DNA of 64,000 nucleotides from Wyeomyia smithii (GCF_029784165.1 NC_073696.1:89723310-89787309), one strand, 5' to 3'. Numbered from the stretch's first letter, positions 1 through 10,297 are shown. Translations and numbers: made by a program. The notes: generated by a model not told the origin, from the letters alone.

Positions 1-178
1 AAAAATTTTTCGTCCGTAGCAATGCAAATGTTGCGAGTTAAATATTCGTACACGGGCAATGATGATAACGTATGAGGAAAAAAATCCGAACAAACTTTCA
101 ATTCCAAATTAAAATCTTGCGCAACTTATTTTTCTATACATGTTTGTTTATTCAAGTAATGTAACTCATTTACAAGCC

Positions 179-269
179 TCATAGGAAAAACTCAGCTCCA
201 CATCGCGCTGATTTCCTGATCCTCTGGGGTACTTGCTTTATAGCTTCCTGAATTTCAGTTGTTTCAATT
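179..269 (-). pseudogene. Mariner-like transposase, C-terminal tail
   Basis: This is the continuation of the transposase interrupted at 270. It encodes a short basic tail (QEAIKQVPQRIRKSARCGAE) ending in a stop at 179. If the insertion and one copy of the AATT duplication are removed, the minus-strand reading frame runs from the piece ending at 2736 into this tail, which is why I treat both as one gene. The ORF that begins at 364 is chimeric: its first residues come from the inserted transposon. Confidence 0.7.
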
Positions 270-1006
270 GAGCAAGATCGCGCCAAATGACCTATGGTCG
301 AATATTGATTATTTTTGATTTGAATGAAACTTTGCACACGTATTTGGCTTAGCAAACTGAGCATTTTCCACAGATGGAGAGATTTTTTACACCCATGAGT
401 TACATTCTAAAAGGGCGTATGCCTTTTGGCATAGGTTTTATTCGAACCATTGTAGCCCAGAAACCGTTGGTTGTGTAGAAAAACTGTCTGAGAATGAGTT
501 GTAGGGAATTAAAAATGCACCATAAAAAAAATAAACACTGTACAAAAAAATTTTTTTTTAACCGAAAAAAATTCAAAATAAACATTAAATTTCAATTAAA
601 AAAAAAGAGTTGAGTTTTTTTTTATATTTTTTTTTCAAAGAAGCTTGACAATAATACGCAACTATTAAAAAAAGTCCAGGATGGAGAAATGAAAAATATT
701 TTTTTTCATGGTAGATTAATATTTTTATGAAAATTCTAATTCAAACATTTTTCAAAATATTTGTATTCTGATGATTTTTAAAGATTCAGAGAGTCATTTC
801 AAATCAAAATGCTCTTGGTAGTAAACATTCTAAAGGCATTGGTTTTCGAGTTATTTTTAATTTAAGCTCGAAAAATTATAATTATTTAGGAAAATACACG
901 TTTTTATTAATTTGTCCATGGTTCTCCAGCAAAAACCATATGTTCATTGGAATGCTTGATCAAAAATATACAATTCATTCTTTGACAACAAAACGATTGG
1001 ATAAAT
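270..1006. repeat. Left inverted arm of copy 1
   Basis: This stretch is complementary to 2063-2731 over most of its length. Landmarks are the segment around 333 (GTATTTGGCTTAGCAAACTG), AAGGGCGTATGCCTTTTGGC near 411, CAACGGTTTCTGGGC read in reverse near 460, and ATTCATTCTTTGACAACAAA near 970. Arms differ mainly in the length of A/T runs. Such arms would fold the element into a large hairpin. Confidence 0.85.
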
Positions 1007-1227
1007 AACTCAAGCGCTAAACCTTAGGTGTAGGTAGATGTTCCCTCTTGCCGAATGTTTTATAAAAAAATATGTTTGTCGTGCAACACTACCTACTTGT
1101 TTACTAATAATAACTGTTTGTAAAGTACGCAACCAATAACTACTGGGTTACCTATAATATCTGTTTTCTTATATAAATACGATTGCACTACTCCAGATGT
1201 GTTAGTAACAGTTTGCATTTTGTGAAG

Positions 1228-1916
1228 ATGAATAAAGTGAAAATGGAATACACCAAGCCCAAATGCTGTAAACCCTTCCCTGATCATCGGTGCTCATCAA
1301 GCTTACGCAAATTAAACGAAAACGTTATTGCAAAATTAAAAATATTGAACAGTCAAGCTCACTTTAATATGATGAATGATAGTCAAGCCACCATTCATCC
1401 CTTCGTTGTTTACTATTCGGAATCTGGAACACTTAAGAATATCAGCTTCATCAAGCGATATTAATGTCTGATGGAGCTGCTTCACAATATAAAAATAGGA
1501 AAAACTTTGCAAGTCTTTGCAAGTTCAAAACAAAATATAACGCCGATGCAGAGTGGCATTTTTTTGCGACTTCTCATTTTAAAGGCCCATGCGATGCAAT
1601 TGGTGGAATATTGAAACGAATGGCAGGAAATGCAAGTTTAGCTAAAGAACATGAACATCCCATTACTAGCGCAAAAGAATTGTATGATTGGTCTAATCAG
1701 AAAAGTAATAAAAACTCATCAAAAATGTCATTTAGTTGGGTATCATATGAAGAATATGAACAAGGAGTAACAGAATGGAGCAATATTTTCAAAAAATCTA
1801 TAATAATAGCTGCCACACAAAAGTATTACTCTTTTGTTCCGATTTCAGAAAATAAGATACAAACGAAGCTTTTTTCAAAAGATGACGAATCATTTACTTA
1901 TGATGTACATATATGA
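1228..1916 (+). pseudogene. Transposase-like protein of the long-arm element (deleted copy)
   Basis: The likely start is the ATG at 1228 (MNKVKMEYTK). The first frame runs to a stop at 1464; a second frame starts at the same point with MSDGAASQYKNRKNF and runs to 1916. Compared with the copy at 59531-60217, about 110 bp are missing just before MSDGAAS, which explains the break. Visible motifs are SDGAASQYKN (a candidate catalytic Asp followed by QxKN), then FATSH, GPCDAIGGILKR and a C-terminal acidic stretch. Similar SDGxxxQ(F/Y)KN...FFATSHGKGxxDGIGG proteins recur in many animal genomes as transposase-like ORFs. At about 230 residues it is much shorter than a full transposase, so it is probably only the C-terminal catalytic part. 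Confidence 0.7.
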
Positions 1917-2062
1917 AATACAAGGTGAAACTAGTTCTGTAAAGTATCTATGTCATAAAAAATATGTTCCTAAGATAATAAAACTCGAAAATAAATATTT
2001 GTTTCTTATATATATTTATATCACTTAGAACATTTAGCTCTTTTCTTGAGAACCGTTCGCCC

Positions 2063-2731
2063 AATCGTTTTGTAGTCAAAGAATGAATTGTATATTTTGG
2101 ATCAAGCATTCCAATGGTTTTTGCTGGAGAACCATGGACAAAATAAGAAAAACGTGTATTTTCCTAAATAATTATAATTTTTCGAGCTTAAATTAGAAAT
2201 AACTCGAAAACCAATTCCTTTAGAATGTTTACTACCAAGAGCTTTTTAATTCAAAATGACTCTCTGCATCTTTTAAAATCATCAGAATACAAATATTTTG
2301 AAAAATGTTTGAATTAGAATTTCCATAAAAAAATTAATCTACTATAAAAAAATTACTTTTCATTTCTCCATCCTGGATTTTTTTAAAAGTTGCGTATTAA
2401 CGTCAAGTTTCTTTTTTTAACTTTTTCTGGTCAAAAAAAAATTTTTTTGTACAGTGTATATTTTTTTTATGATGTATTTTTGATTCGCTACAACTCATTC
2501 TCAGACAGTTTTTCTATACAATCAACGGTTTCTGGGCTGAAATGCTTCGAATAGAACCTATGCCAAAAGGCATACGCCCTTTTAGAATGTAACTCATTGG
2601 GGTAAAAAATCTCTCCACCTGTGAAAAATGCTCAGCTTGCTAAGCCAAATACGTGTGCAAAGTTTCATTAAAATAAAAAATGGTCGATTAAATTTTCGCT
2701 TATTTCCAGGCGATTTGAAATGATTTTGTTC
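2063..2731. repeat. Right inverted arm of copy 1
   Basis: Inverted partner of 270-1006. It reads CAATCGTTTTGTAGTCAAAG at its inner end and GGCATACGCCCTTTTAGAAT near 2569. The tip outside about 2690 diverges from the left tip apart from the last 10 bases. Confidence 0.85.
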
Positions 2732-2735
2732 AATT

Positions 2736-3400
2736 GTTTTGAGCTTCTTCTTGATTTTTCGATCAAACAATCGACGTTTTTTGCTCTGTAGTCTTTATGG
2801 TATATCATCTGCTTCAAATTCGGTGAAAAAGTTTTAATAAACTGCAGCTTTGGCACATTTTGAGGATTGTTTCCTTTCGGAATATACCTGATATTGCCTT
2901 GCCGTAAATTCGCTAAAGTTGCATTAGCATAGTTTGACAATGCAAAGTCTGGCCAAAACACTACTTTGGCATTTTTATGGTACTTATATTTATAGTTTCA
3001 AACCTATTTTATGCAGATACTTGTTCACCGTTTTTGAATCAATCGGATATTTATTGCCCAGCTCACGATATGATTACGCCGACCGACCAGGCGTTTCCGC
3101 CCTTAACTTTGCTCGAATTTTGCACTCTTGCAAAGCGCATTTTCGTCCGGAACCAGATTTTTTTTAAGGTATTTCCATCCTCGAAGAGTTTGTCAATAAT
3201 GTATATAAATGTTTTTTCTATATCCAAGATCTTTAGAAGAGTTAAACTCTTCACTTTTAGATTTTTGTTCATTTCGCTCACAAAAATTGCAAATCAATTT
3301 ACGACGATCTTCTTCCGACCACGCCTTTTTCCCAACTAAGCGTCACTTGACAGAATCGACTAGTCATGTTACCAGTTACATAATAGTGGATCTTCATTTT
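2736..3400 (-). pseudogene. Mariner-like transposase, N-terminal and catalytic-core remnants
   Basis: Read from right to left, this piece keeps an N-terminal region (AWSEEDRRKL around 3330, then a stop near 3190), a short stretch of the DNA-binding region (TVNKYLHKIGLKL, about 2990-3040) and then jumps directly to the second catalytic block, FWPDFALSNYA at 2961. This is followed by the NNPQNVPKL..IK segment, where family members usually read NPPNVPxLRPIE. The first catalytic Asp region is deleted, and the usual acidic residue of the third block is read as K. Frames change at least twice. The coding sequence then meets the inserted transposon at 2735 and resumes at 265. Assignment to the ITm group rests on FWPD and the PNVPKL-type motif; the broken state is clear. 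Confidence 0.75.
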
Positions 3401-3746
3401 GTGGAAAAGGATTTTTCGATTTGTGCAGCACTTCGAAATCGTAGACCAATTTAAAAGTTGTTCGGATTTTTTTCCTCACACGTTAATACTAGTGACTCTT
3501 CAGATTCATCTGAGTGCTCAGATTGAATAATAAACAAATCAGTGTTAGCCCCTCACCCCACTGATCTAAAAAAATTGTTATATTTTATTCATAAAGCTTT
3601 AGCCATACATTGTAGAAAAGAAACTACCACTGAATCCGCACTACATCATCAGAAAAGTAACAAATCGTTCAAAGGTGGGTTATTTTATTTAAATTTTCAG
3701 TCACAACTATTTATTATACTATATTTTCGATCCATTGAGGTACATT

Positions 3747-3887
3747 CACATTCCACGTGGACAGCTGGGGGGGTTTGTATAATGTCTACGGTTCTTACAA
3801 AATTTTCAGAATTTATATGGGCAGTTGTCCACGGAGGTTGATGGGGAAGGGGTCAAAATCGTCAAAAATCTGTCCACGTGGAATGTG
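3747..3887. repeat. 141-bp unit bounded by a perfect 18-bp inverted repeat
   Basis: CACATTCCACGTGGACAG at 3747-3764 is exactly complementary to 3870-3887. The inside also holds a shorter TGTCCACGGAGG near 3828. No protein is encoded. It could be a tiny MITE or a hairpin-forming repeat; I see no clear target duplication. Confidence 0.6.
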
Positions 3888-4375
3888 GATAGCCCCTTGT
3901 ACGTTTCCAGTCCAAAAATCCTTTAAAATAATTTTGATCAGGTTTGATGTTCTAAGTGCTCCACTGTGCGACGTGCTGGTTGTAGGGGATTAAATGACAA
4001 TTTCAAGAGAAATATATCAATAAAAAGATCAAGAATTGCTCGAAATTCAACTTTCCCAAAAACCGTTTAACCGCTTTGTGGCCGAGGGGTCCATCAATAT
4101 AAACTAACTATAGTGCTTTTCTCATTTTTCTACTTTCAATCATTTAGACACAAAAAAATCGTTTTAACCATTTTATTTAAAAAACAAGAGAATATTCAAT
4201 CTTCAATGATTTGTTTGCTTTCCTAATAAGATAAATGTTTTCCAATTTTGTATCGGATATAATGTTGATCGCATCTGTGTGTTACCCCGACAGAGGGGAT
4301 TTAAAACATTTTCCTTCTAACACAGTTGAAAGCTGCCTGTTTTCACTCTAGCAATTTGAGGGCCCATATATTTTG
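3888..4375. other. No feature recognised
   Basis: AT-rich sequence with no long ORF, no inverted repeat and no similarity that I recognise. 3486-3746 is likewise featureless. Confidence 0.5.
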
Positions 4376-4990
4376 AATGTTATATATGTGGTGTCAAAAT
4401 AAGGACTCAACTTTTCATTCGAGAAAGTGCCGGCTGATGTACCTACTACTGATGCTGCCCGCTACTGCACAAAGGCAGCTTTTTTCAAGAGGAAGCGACG
4501 CTGCACCAGCTGGCCCTGCCGCTATCGCTGCTGATATTACTGCTGCTGCTATCCACTGCCACTGCTGCTGCTAAGGATTGGTGTAGTCGTTGTTTAGAAC
4601 TAATATGAGCAGTTTCGGCTGAAGCAGGCTCTTATATAGGCCAAATAGTACATTCCGAATTATTAAGTCTATAATTCTGTCGACCGTGCTTTGGAAAGCA
4701 ATCATATAACGACCAATCAGAAGTCGAGTTTTGCGTTTTGACAAGGCTTGACAATTTTCAATAGTACAATAGTTCAAAGAATAAAATTTCAATTTTCTGC
4801 ATTAAGAAGAGTTACAATTCTAGATTTTCCAATCGTTTGCCGCAAGAACGGAGGAAACTCATGGAAAACTAATCGATTCATTTGCATTTGAAATTGGACA
4901 TCTTTTTCACTTTTTCCGGTTTTGGAGTTTCATGTAAATGCCTTTGTAGCCGAACTTTTTGAAGAACGTTGTTTCACGTCAAAACGGTGA
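4376..4990 (-). repeat. Promoter-like repeat family, copy 1
   Basis: Read on the minus strand this unit carries a CCAAT-type element (CTGATTGGTCG, near 4713), a TATA box (TATATAAG, 4631-4638), and then a CAG/GCA-rich leader (about 4480-4575) and a segment with CATCAGCCGGCACTTTC near 4430. The same order is found at 29430-29960 and, degraded, at 31790-32460. The family is probably a dispersed copy of a polymerase II gene. The coding part, if any, is not recognisable here. Confidence 0.65.
4631..4638 (-). promoter_or_regulatory. TATA box of promoter-like repeat, copy 1
   Basis: TATATAAG followed by AGCCTGCTTCAGCC on the minus strand; the motif and its surroundings are shared with the copy at 29749, which supports a functional origin. 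Confidence 0.5.
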
Positions 4991-5129
4991 GTTTAATATT
5001 AATCTAAACTATGACTTTAATCCAATTTTTAGAATTCAAAATCTATCTTTTCTATTCAGTAAACTAGTGTGTAAAGTAGTAGCATTGAAATGTTGAAAAT
5101 TCATTCAATGCTTCAATTGAAAACATGTG

Positions 5130-5890
5130 GTCACCATTCGAGTCATGATCCATCGTCCATCTGCACTCCACCACAGATGGTACGCAGCACCTTCCGTTCG
5201 AAAACCTCAAGGGCGCGTTGGTCCTTCACGAGCATGGTTCAGGTTTTATGGCCGTAGAGGACTACCGGTCTGATCAGTGTTTTGTAGATGGTTAACTTTG
5301 TGCGGCGGCGGATTTTATTCGAGCGGAGTGTTCTCCGTAATCCAAAGTAGGCACGATAACCTGCCATAAGGCGTCCACGAATTTCTCTGCTGGTGTCGTT
5401 GTCAGCAGTCACCAGTGAGTCAGATACACGAACTCGTCTACCACCTCGATTTCATCACCGCTAATATGACTTCGTGGTGGGAGGGTTTTACTGCCTTCTC
5501 TGGAACCTCTTCCTCTCATGTATTGAGTCTTCGATGCGTTTATGGCCAGTCCAATACGTCCGGCATCAGCCTTCAGTCTGATGTACGTCTCCGTCATCTT
5601 CTCAGGGGTTCGTGCTACAATATCAATATCATCAGCGAAGCCAAAGAGCTGAACAGACCTTCTAAATATCGTGCCATTCGTGTCGATACCAGCTCTACGT
5701 ATCACACCTTCCAAAGCGATGTTGAATAGCAGGCACGATTATCCATAACCTAGCCGTAACCCTTCGAAACTCGAACTACGCACATCACCCGATCCATCGT
5801 CGACTTGACCAACCGTATCAGTTTATCCGAAAAACTGTAATCGTGTATAATCTGCCATAGCTGATCTCGGAAGAACATTTCCCTGGGAAA
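5130..5890 (-). pseudogene. RTE-type LINE reverse transcriptase fragment
   Basis: The minus strand encodes FADDIDIVARTPEKMTETYI (about 5650) and then GDEIEVVDEFVYL (about 5440), the catalytic FADD box and the following block typical of RTE-clade reverse transcriptases. The part toward 5130 corresponds to the 3' end of the ORF (VFERKVLRTICGG). To the right, sequence up to about 5890 resembles the preceding RT block (ELWQIIHDYSFSDKLIRLV, in a shifted frame). There is no endonuclease and the frame is broken. Sequence from 5890 to 6060 is not assignable. Confidence 0.75.
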
Positions 5891-6535
5891 TTAGTGACGC
5901 CGGATAGAAACTCGCTTGAATTTTTCGTCACTGCCAATTGCCTTTTGCAGGATTCCAATACTTCCGCAGCAATACATTGCTGTCGTCAGAATAGGTACTC
6001 GTGTACCAACCTGCATAATTTACGGGTACTGGCCGTGGCGTAAGCAGCCTTAGGACTAGTTGTGCGTCTTCTTTTATGTTCACCACTCATATGGTAGGAA
6101 CGTTATCACGCGTAAAACGAAAAATAAATATAAACTGGAACCAATTTTAAAATATACACCCGGATCGAGCGAAAGTCAGTGAACGAATAAATGATGATGT
6201 GCTGTAATAAACTCGTGCGATTGCCTTCAATATCGATGAAAAAACGCAACAAGTGGGCGGGGCCACGCACAAGGTATTATAGAAGAAGATAAAAAAGGGT
6301 AAGGCAGCGCTGTGTGTTTTTTAAGGCATCAAGACCAAAGCCTGACAAGTCATTTTCAATTGACAATTATCAGGTTATAGTGGAGATTATCACCATCATT
6401 CTCACATGCCGATTCTCAATTAATAGGAAAGAGGAAGGAAATATTGATCGGTACTTACGTGACGTATTTATTGGATACCATTGCGTTCTAGCTATGGCTT
6501 GCGGTATTAGAAAACTATCATCAAACTAAACGATT
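5891..6535. other. No feature recognised
   Basis: Mixed AT-rich sequence; only short ORFs without recognisable content. The first ~170 bases may belong to the degenerate LINE on the left. Confidence 0.4.
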
Positions 6536-6539
6536 TCAC

Positions 6540-6775
6540 GATTTCAATTGAGATGCTAAAGGAAAGGAAAGAGTTTTTCTCTCTGTCAATTGAAATAGTC
6601 ATCAGTTTCATTTGAAACAATCCGATGAACAACAGACGGGAAAAAGAGAAAGAAGTAATTCCATGACAGTAGCCGAAAGGAATTAAGTGAAAATGAAACT
6701 GTTCGAATTGGAATGACAGCGCGAGATATTCAGTTTCATTGTTTTGTTTCGAAAATGTAGAGCCCTGATTAAGAC
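6540..6775. repeat. Dispersed repeat, copy A
   Basis: Contains the segments GTCAATTGAAATAGTCATCA, CAGTTTCATTTGAAAC, CAACAGACGGGAAA and GAATGACAGCGCGAGAT. The same series occurs in the same order at 29145-29425. The right edge (TTTTCGAAAATGTAGAGCCCTG) read in reverse begins CAGGGCTCTACATTTTCG, which looks like a hAT-type terminus, so it may be a MITE. Confidence 0.5.
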
Positions 6776-7250
6776 GAATATTGCGCGCGAAGTTAGTTTT
6801 ACGTCAAATGTTCAACTGTCAACAAACTCGCCGCCTTTCTCAAGGCCACAAACACATTCCTGAAGCAATGCTGAATGTTTTTTTACCTTACAAATTTTGG
6901 AACTATACTATAACTATTAAAGAAGTTTGAAATATGTTTGAAATTTGTTTGAAATTTGTTTGTTGTTGTTATTGAGTCGTTTGATATGTGTAATACAAAT
7001 TAAACAGCTAGATTCATGCAGCTTCACAACTCGGCAAAATCGTTTGATAAATAGGTTGAAAAAATATCATAAGTCTAAGAAAAATACAAATACAGTGTAA
7101 AGATAAAGTCGAGGAAATGGTGCAGAAATTAAAACATTTTCGATCGTTACTTTTGCCGCCTGCGGCCAAAAGATAAACACTGAGAAGAAAAGCGCGATTT
7201 CGAAGTTTTTATCATTATTAGCAACGTTCTAGTGAGTGGCAAAAAAATAA
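6776..7250. other. No feature recognised
   Basis: AT-rich stretch with short TTTGAAATTTG direct repeats near 6930-6960; no ORF of interest. Confidence 0.4.
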
Positions 7251-7284
7251 CAACTACCGACTGGCGTAGCGTCACCCTCTAGGG

Positions 7285-8022
7285 CAGGGCTGTCCAACGT
7301 ACGGCCCACGGGCCACATCCGGCCCTCGGCTTCTTTTCTCGCGGCCCGCGTTAAGTTTTGAAACACGTTTCACATTTGGCCCACGTGTTGATGTATTCGG
7401 AGTGGAATTTGTTATGATAGAAAACATCTTTGTATAATTTAAACTTATTTAACGAGTAATGACATCCTGTTTTTAGTGTGTTGAAACTTTCAATCCGTAT
7501 CGACATTTCAAAAATGAAGAACGACTTCAAAAGAATGGAGGCAGTAAAAAAATAGTTGTCGTTCATCTTCATCAGACGAGAATTTAGAATCATGTTTGCG
7601 GATTTCGGTATCAGATTTTGATATCAATATGGCACGTGTTCTGGAGAAAAAGCCAATAGTTTCAAGTTTTCCATTGATTCTCCAAGCTCATGTAATTTTA
7701 AAGTCTTACAACAATTAATTTAAATCCTGTTTTACCATGAGAAAATTTCAAAAAATCATTGTTTGTTTTCCATATTTGTTATGGCTGTGGCTTGTAAGTT
7801 TGCTTTTATCATGGTAAGCTTCAACTGATATCACCCTTGGCTTTTCAATCTAAAATGGACTGCTTTTAAATCAAAGTCAAAGTAACCCAGCATGATATTT
7901 TAATATATATTTGTACATAATCTAAACATTAGCTGAAATTTGAAAGTTTTCAAAATTTTGGCCCGACAGCTGTTGTGGATTGTGAAATTTGGCCCGCGTG
8001 TCAAAAAGGTTGGACAGGCCTG
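7285..8022. mobile_element. Nested hAT-like element with GGCCC-rich ends
   Basis: The left tip CAGGGCTGTCCAACGTACGG and the right tip (complement CAGGCCTGTCCAACCTTTTT) are similar inverted ends followed by GGCCC-rich sequence, a pattern shared by several animal hAT families. The 738-bp interior is AT-rich without a recognisable transposase. I could not find a matching 8-bp duplication (CTCTAGGG left, TTTTAAGC right), so the boundaries or the insertion history are uncertain. Confidence 0.55.
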
Positions 8023-8025
8023 TTT

Positions 8026-8286
8026 TAAGCGATTTGGAAGATAAGTAAATCTACTCTAATTTTTTTTTCAAGGTGATACGTATGAAAATTTTCCTCACGG
8101 GTGTCACCCTCTAGACTCTAGAGGGTGACACCCGTGAGGAAAATTTTCATACGTATCACCTTAAAAAAAAGATTAGAGTAGATTTACTTATCTAGACTCT
8201 AGAGGGTGACACCCGTGAGGAAAATTTTCATACGTATCACCTTAAAAAAAGATTAGAGTAGATTTACTTATCTTCCAAATCGCTTG
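8026..8286. repeat. Inverted copy plus two direct copies of an ~80-bp unit
   Basis: The unit CTCTAGAGGGTGACACCCGT...GATTAGAGTAGATTTACTTATC is present twice head-to-tail (about 8115-8192 and 8197-8272). It also occurs once inverted (about 8026-8113), ending in the complementary CTAGA. The outer arms extend to AAGCGATTTGGAAG / CTTCCAAATCGCTT. The sequence can fold into a near-perfect hairpin of more than 80 bp. Confidence 0.85.
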
Positions 8287-8506
8287 AAAATAATCAGCGC
8301 TATTGCAAAAAAATCCCGTTTGAAAAAACGTATGAAAAAACCCGCGTGAAAAAAGAGTGTGTATAATCTCAACAATTTTTTAAAAAATGAGTAGATTAAG
8401 TGTGATTGAAAACGAACGAAAATGATTCCACTGCAACCTGGTGGGGGTGACACTTAAATTTTCCGCCCCGGGTGTCACCCGGTCACGCTACGCCACTGCA
8501 ACTACC

Positions 8507-9553
8507 TCAATTTAATTATTTTTTATGCACTAAACTAAGCCGCCGTTCGCAACGGAATGGTACAAATGAGCGTTTGTTGCAGCAAAAACCATACAAACGT
8601 AAAACCATCGCCTGCTGCGCTGCGGCGCGTCTTCTTGCTACTGGTCGATTCGGTTTCTAGTGAATCATCCTTTTGCTACAGTGATCGGATGAACAATGAA
8701 GACTAAATTGTTACATGCTGGTTTTTATATGTGACTAATGACATTCAAACTTCCGGTGGGCGTATCGTTTTGCACTCGAGCGAACAAAGTGACAACAATA
8801 ATAAATCGTTTATAAAGTCAAATCGTATGTATATTTTACTGTCGACTGCACTGGGGAAGCGCTTGAATAGCATCATTGCGAGCAAGCGATTGGTTGAACT
8901 ATAATCAAATTAGCTATGAATTTCAACCAATGAAAAACATGTTTTATTTTTTCCATAAACTAGAGAAATTTGTTCTCTATCCAACTATATCCAATATAAA
9001 TGACTAAAATTCGTGCAGTGGTAACAAAGTAAGCATTGGAAATCATTCGTTCTGCCGTTTCACTCTATTTTCGATATTGAAGTACAACGTATTCTACGTC
9101 AAAAAAGCCACTTACAACTTAGGTCTTAAATAAACATTGCACACAGCAAGCGAGCTCATGATTGGTTAGCCGCTGCTTTTCAATTGATTTTAAGTTCCTT
9201 TTTGTTTTGGTTTGCAATTGACAAGATACGGAATTTCATCAAAAGTTTTGGAGAAAACTTTTTTGTCACATTAGTTCACATTAGTGTTCAAGATCTGTTT
9301 AGTTAAAGTAACAATGTATGCATTCAAAACAGTCTATGGCACGTACAATTCTACATTTTACTTTCTGATTCTCAGCTACAGAAGCGAGCTGGTGATTTGT
9401 AAAATGTTGCGGAACTAAATCGAAAATGCTTTATTTTCAACTCAACTTTTCATTAATTTACTATTGCATTGAAAAGATAAGTCAATGGTTATAACACAAG
9501 TTTGCAGCATCTTTCGCCTTTTGATGAAGATATTTGGGTTTAAAATCCATTCA
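8507..9553. other. No feature recognised
   Basis: About 1 kb of sequence without ORFs, inverted repeats or similarity to other parts of the window. Confidence 0.5.
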
Positions 9554-9637
9554 GCGCTACCCATGGGCGTAGCCGGAATTTCAAATAGGGGGGGGGGGGG
9601 GGCAAGCTCTTCAAAATTTTAGAAGTAAAAAATGGTA

Positions 9638-9766
9638 CACTAAGGTCGCTTTTTACGCGGTTGTTCATACGCGGGTTTTTTTATGCGGCTTTTTTGACGT
9701 GGATTTCGGAATTTACGCGGTTTTTTTACGCGGTACGTATCCCCCGCGTAAAAAGCGACTTTAGTG
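9638..9766. mobile_element. 129-bp MITE rich in TTTTTACGCGG
   Basis: Inverted ends CACTAAGGTCGCTTTTTACG and its complement (CCGCGTAAAAAGCGACTTTAGTG) with repeated TTTACGCGG motifs between. TA precedes it on the left (9636-9637) and TG follows on the right, so one base of a TA duplication would have changed. It resembles small pogo/mariner-type MITEs. Confidence 0.65.
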
Positions 9767-9869
9767 TGTTTTGAAAAATAGAAATAAAAACTAGTCTTTA
9801 GTGATTGTTACATCAAGGCAACCAGTGAAAAGTTGTCCTTGACATCAGAGTGGAAAATTTGATTATTCT

Positions 9870-10297
9870 TTGTCCAAGCCGCAACCGGGAATTCAAGATA
9901 TGATTCACAAGATGGCCCAAATTTTACAGCGGATAGCGGTCCAGCAGCAACAGCGTCAGTATCAAACCCCGGAGCAGATTTTGGAGTCCCTCTCTTCGAA
10001 CATCATCGAGTTTGTCTTCGACGAAGAAAACGGAGTTACGTTCGGACGTTGTTGTTTAACCGCTACCAGGACCTTTTCGAGAACGATGCAGGCCAGCTGA
10101 ATGATGCGGCGAAGGTACGTTTACTTCTCCGGAAGCTGGACACCCATTCGCACAGCCGCTATCTCAACTACATCCTGTCAAAGTTTTCCAAGGACGTGAA
10201 GATTGAAGACACAGTCAATATTCTCAATAAAATCTTCGGGCATCAAACGTCAAACGTTCCGGAAGAGGTTCATTTGTCTTTTCACGATTGTTGTTGA
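9870..10297 (+). pseudogene. Ty3/gypsy gag fragment
   Basis: Two overlapping frames (9870-10100 and 10049-10297) together give a capsid-like stretch: an N-terminal Q-rich part, then FDEENGVTF, NRYQDLFENDAG, LNDAAKVRLLLRKLDTHSH and LNYILSKF. This order matches gag of insect Ty3/gypsy elements. A frameshift near 10060 joins the two. Neither zinc knuckle, protease nor LTR is adjacent, so only a piece was inserted or captured in the hAT element. It is unrelated in sequence to the gag of the gypsy element at 12-20 kb. Confidence 0.7.

Larger units (their letters stand above)
270..2731 (+). mobile_element. Long-inverted-repeat DNA transposon, copy 1 (Sola-like candidate)
   Basis: The element begins GAGCAAGATC (270) and ends with the complement of GAACAAAATC (2731). 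It is flanked on both sides by AATT (266-269 and 2732-2735). About 50 bp of non-matching sequence lies inside each tip, then two long inverted arms follow, and between the arms is a transposase-like gene on the plus strand. Copy 2 at 58551-61293 has the same structure and a TTAT duplication, so a 4-bp A/T target duplication is seen twice. The 4-bp duplication fits the Sola superfamily as I know it, but mutator-like (Phantom) or another DDE group cannot be excluded without a search. Confidence 0.85.
68..3483 (-). mobile_element. Mariner-like (ITm) element, internally deleted and split by another transposon
   Basis: The two ends form an inverted repeat starting ACGTRTGAGGAAAAAAATCC (left 68 onward, right ending at 3483), and each side is flanked by the dinucleotide TA (66-67 and 3484-3485), the target duplication expected of Tc1/mariner elements. 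The minus strand between them carries transposase pieces. Without the 2.46 kb insertion at 270-2731 the element is only about 950 bp, so it is a deletion derivative: the middle of the transposase is missing. It could not have moved by itself. Confidence 0.85.
7259..8498. mobile_element. hAT-type non-autonomous element with 8-bp target duplication
   Basis: Ends are GACTGGCGTAGCGTCACCC (7259) and the complement of CAGTGGCGTAGCGTGACC (8498). Both sides are flanked by CAACTACC (7251-7258 and 8499-8506), a perfect 8-bp duplication as made by hAT transposases. No transposase is encoded. Inside lie a second element (7285-8022) and a hairpin array (8026-8286). Confidence 0.8.
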
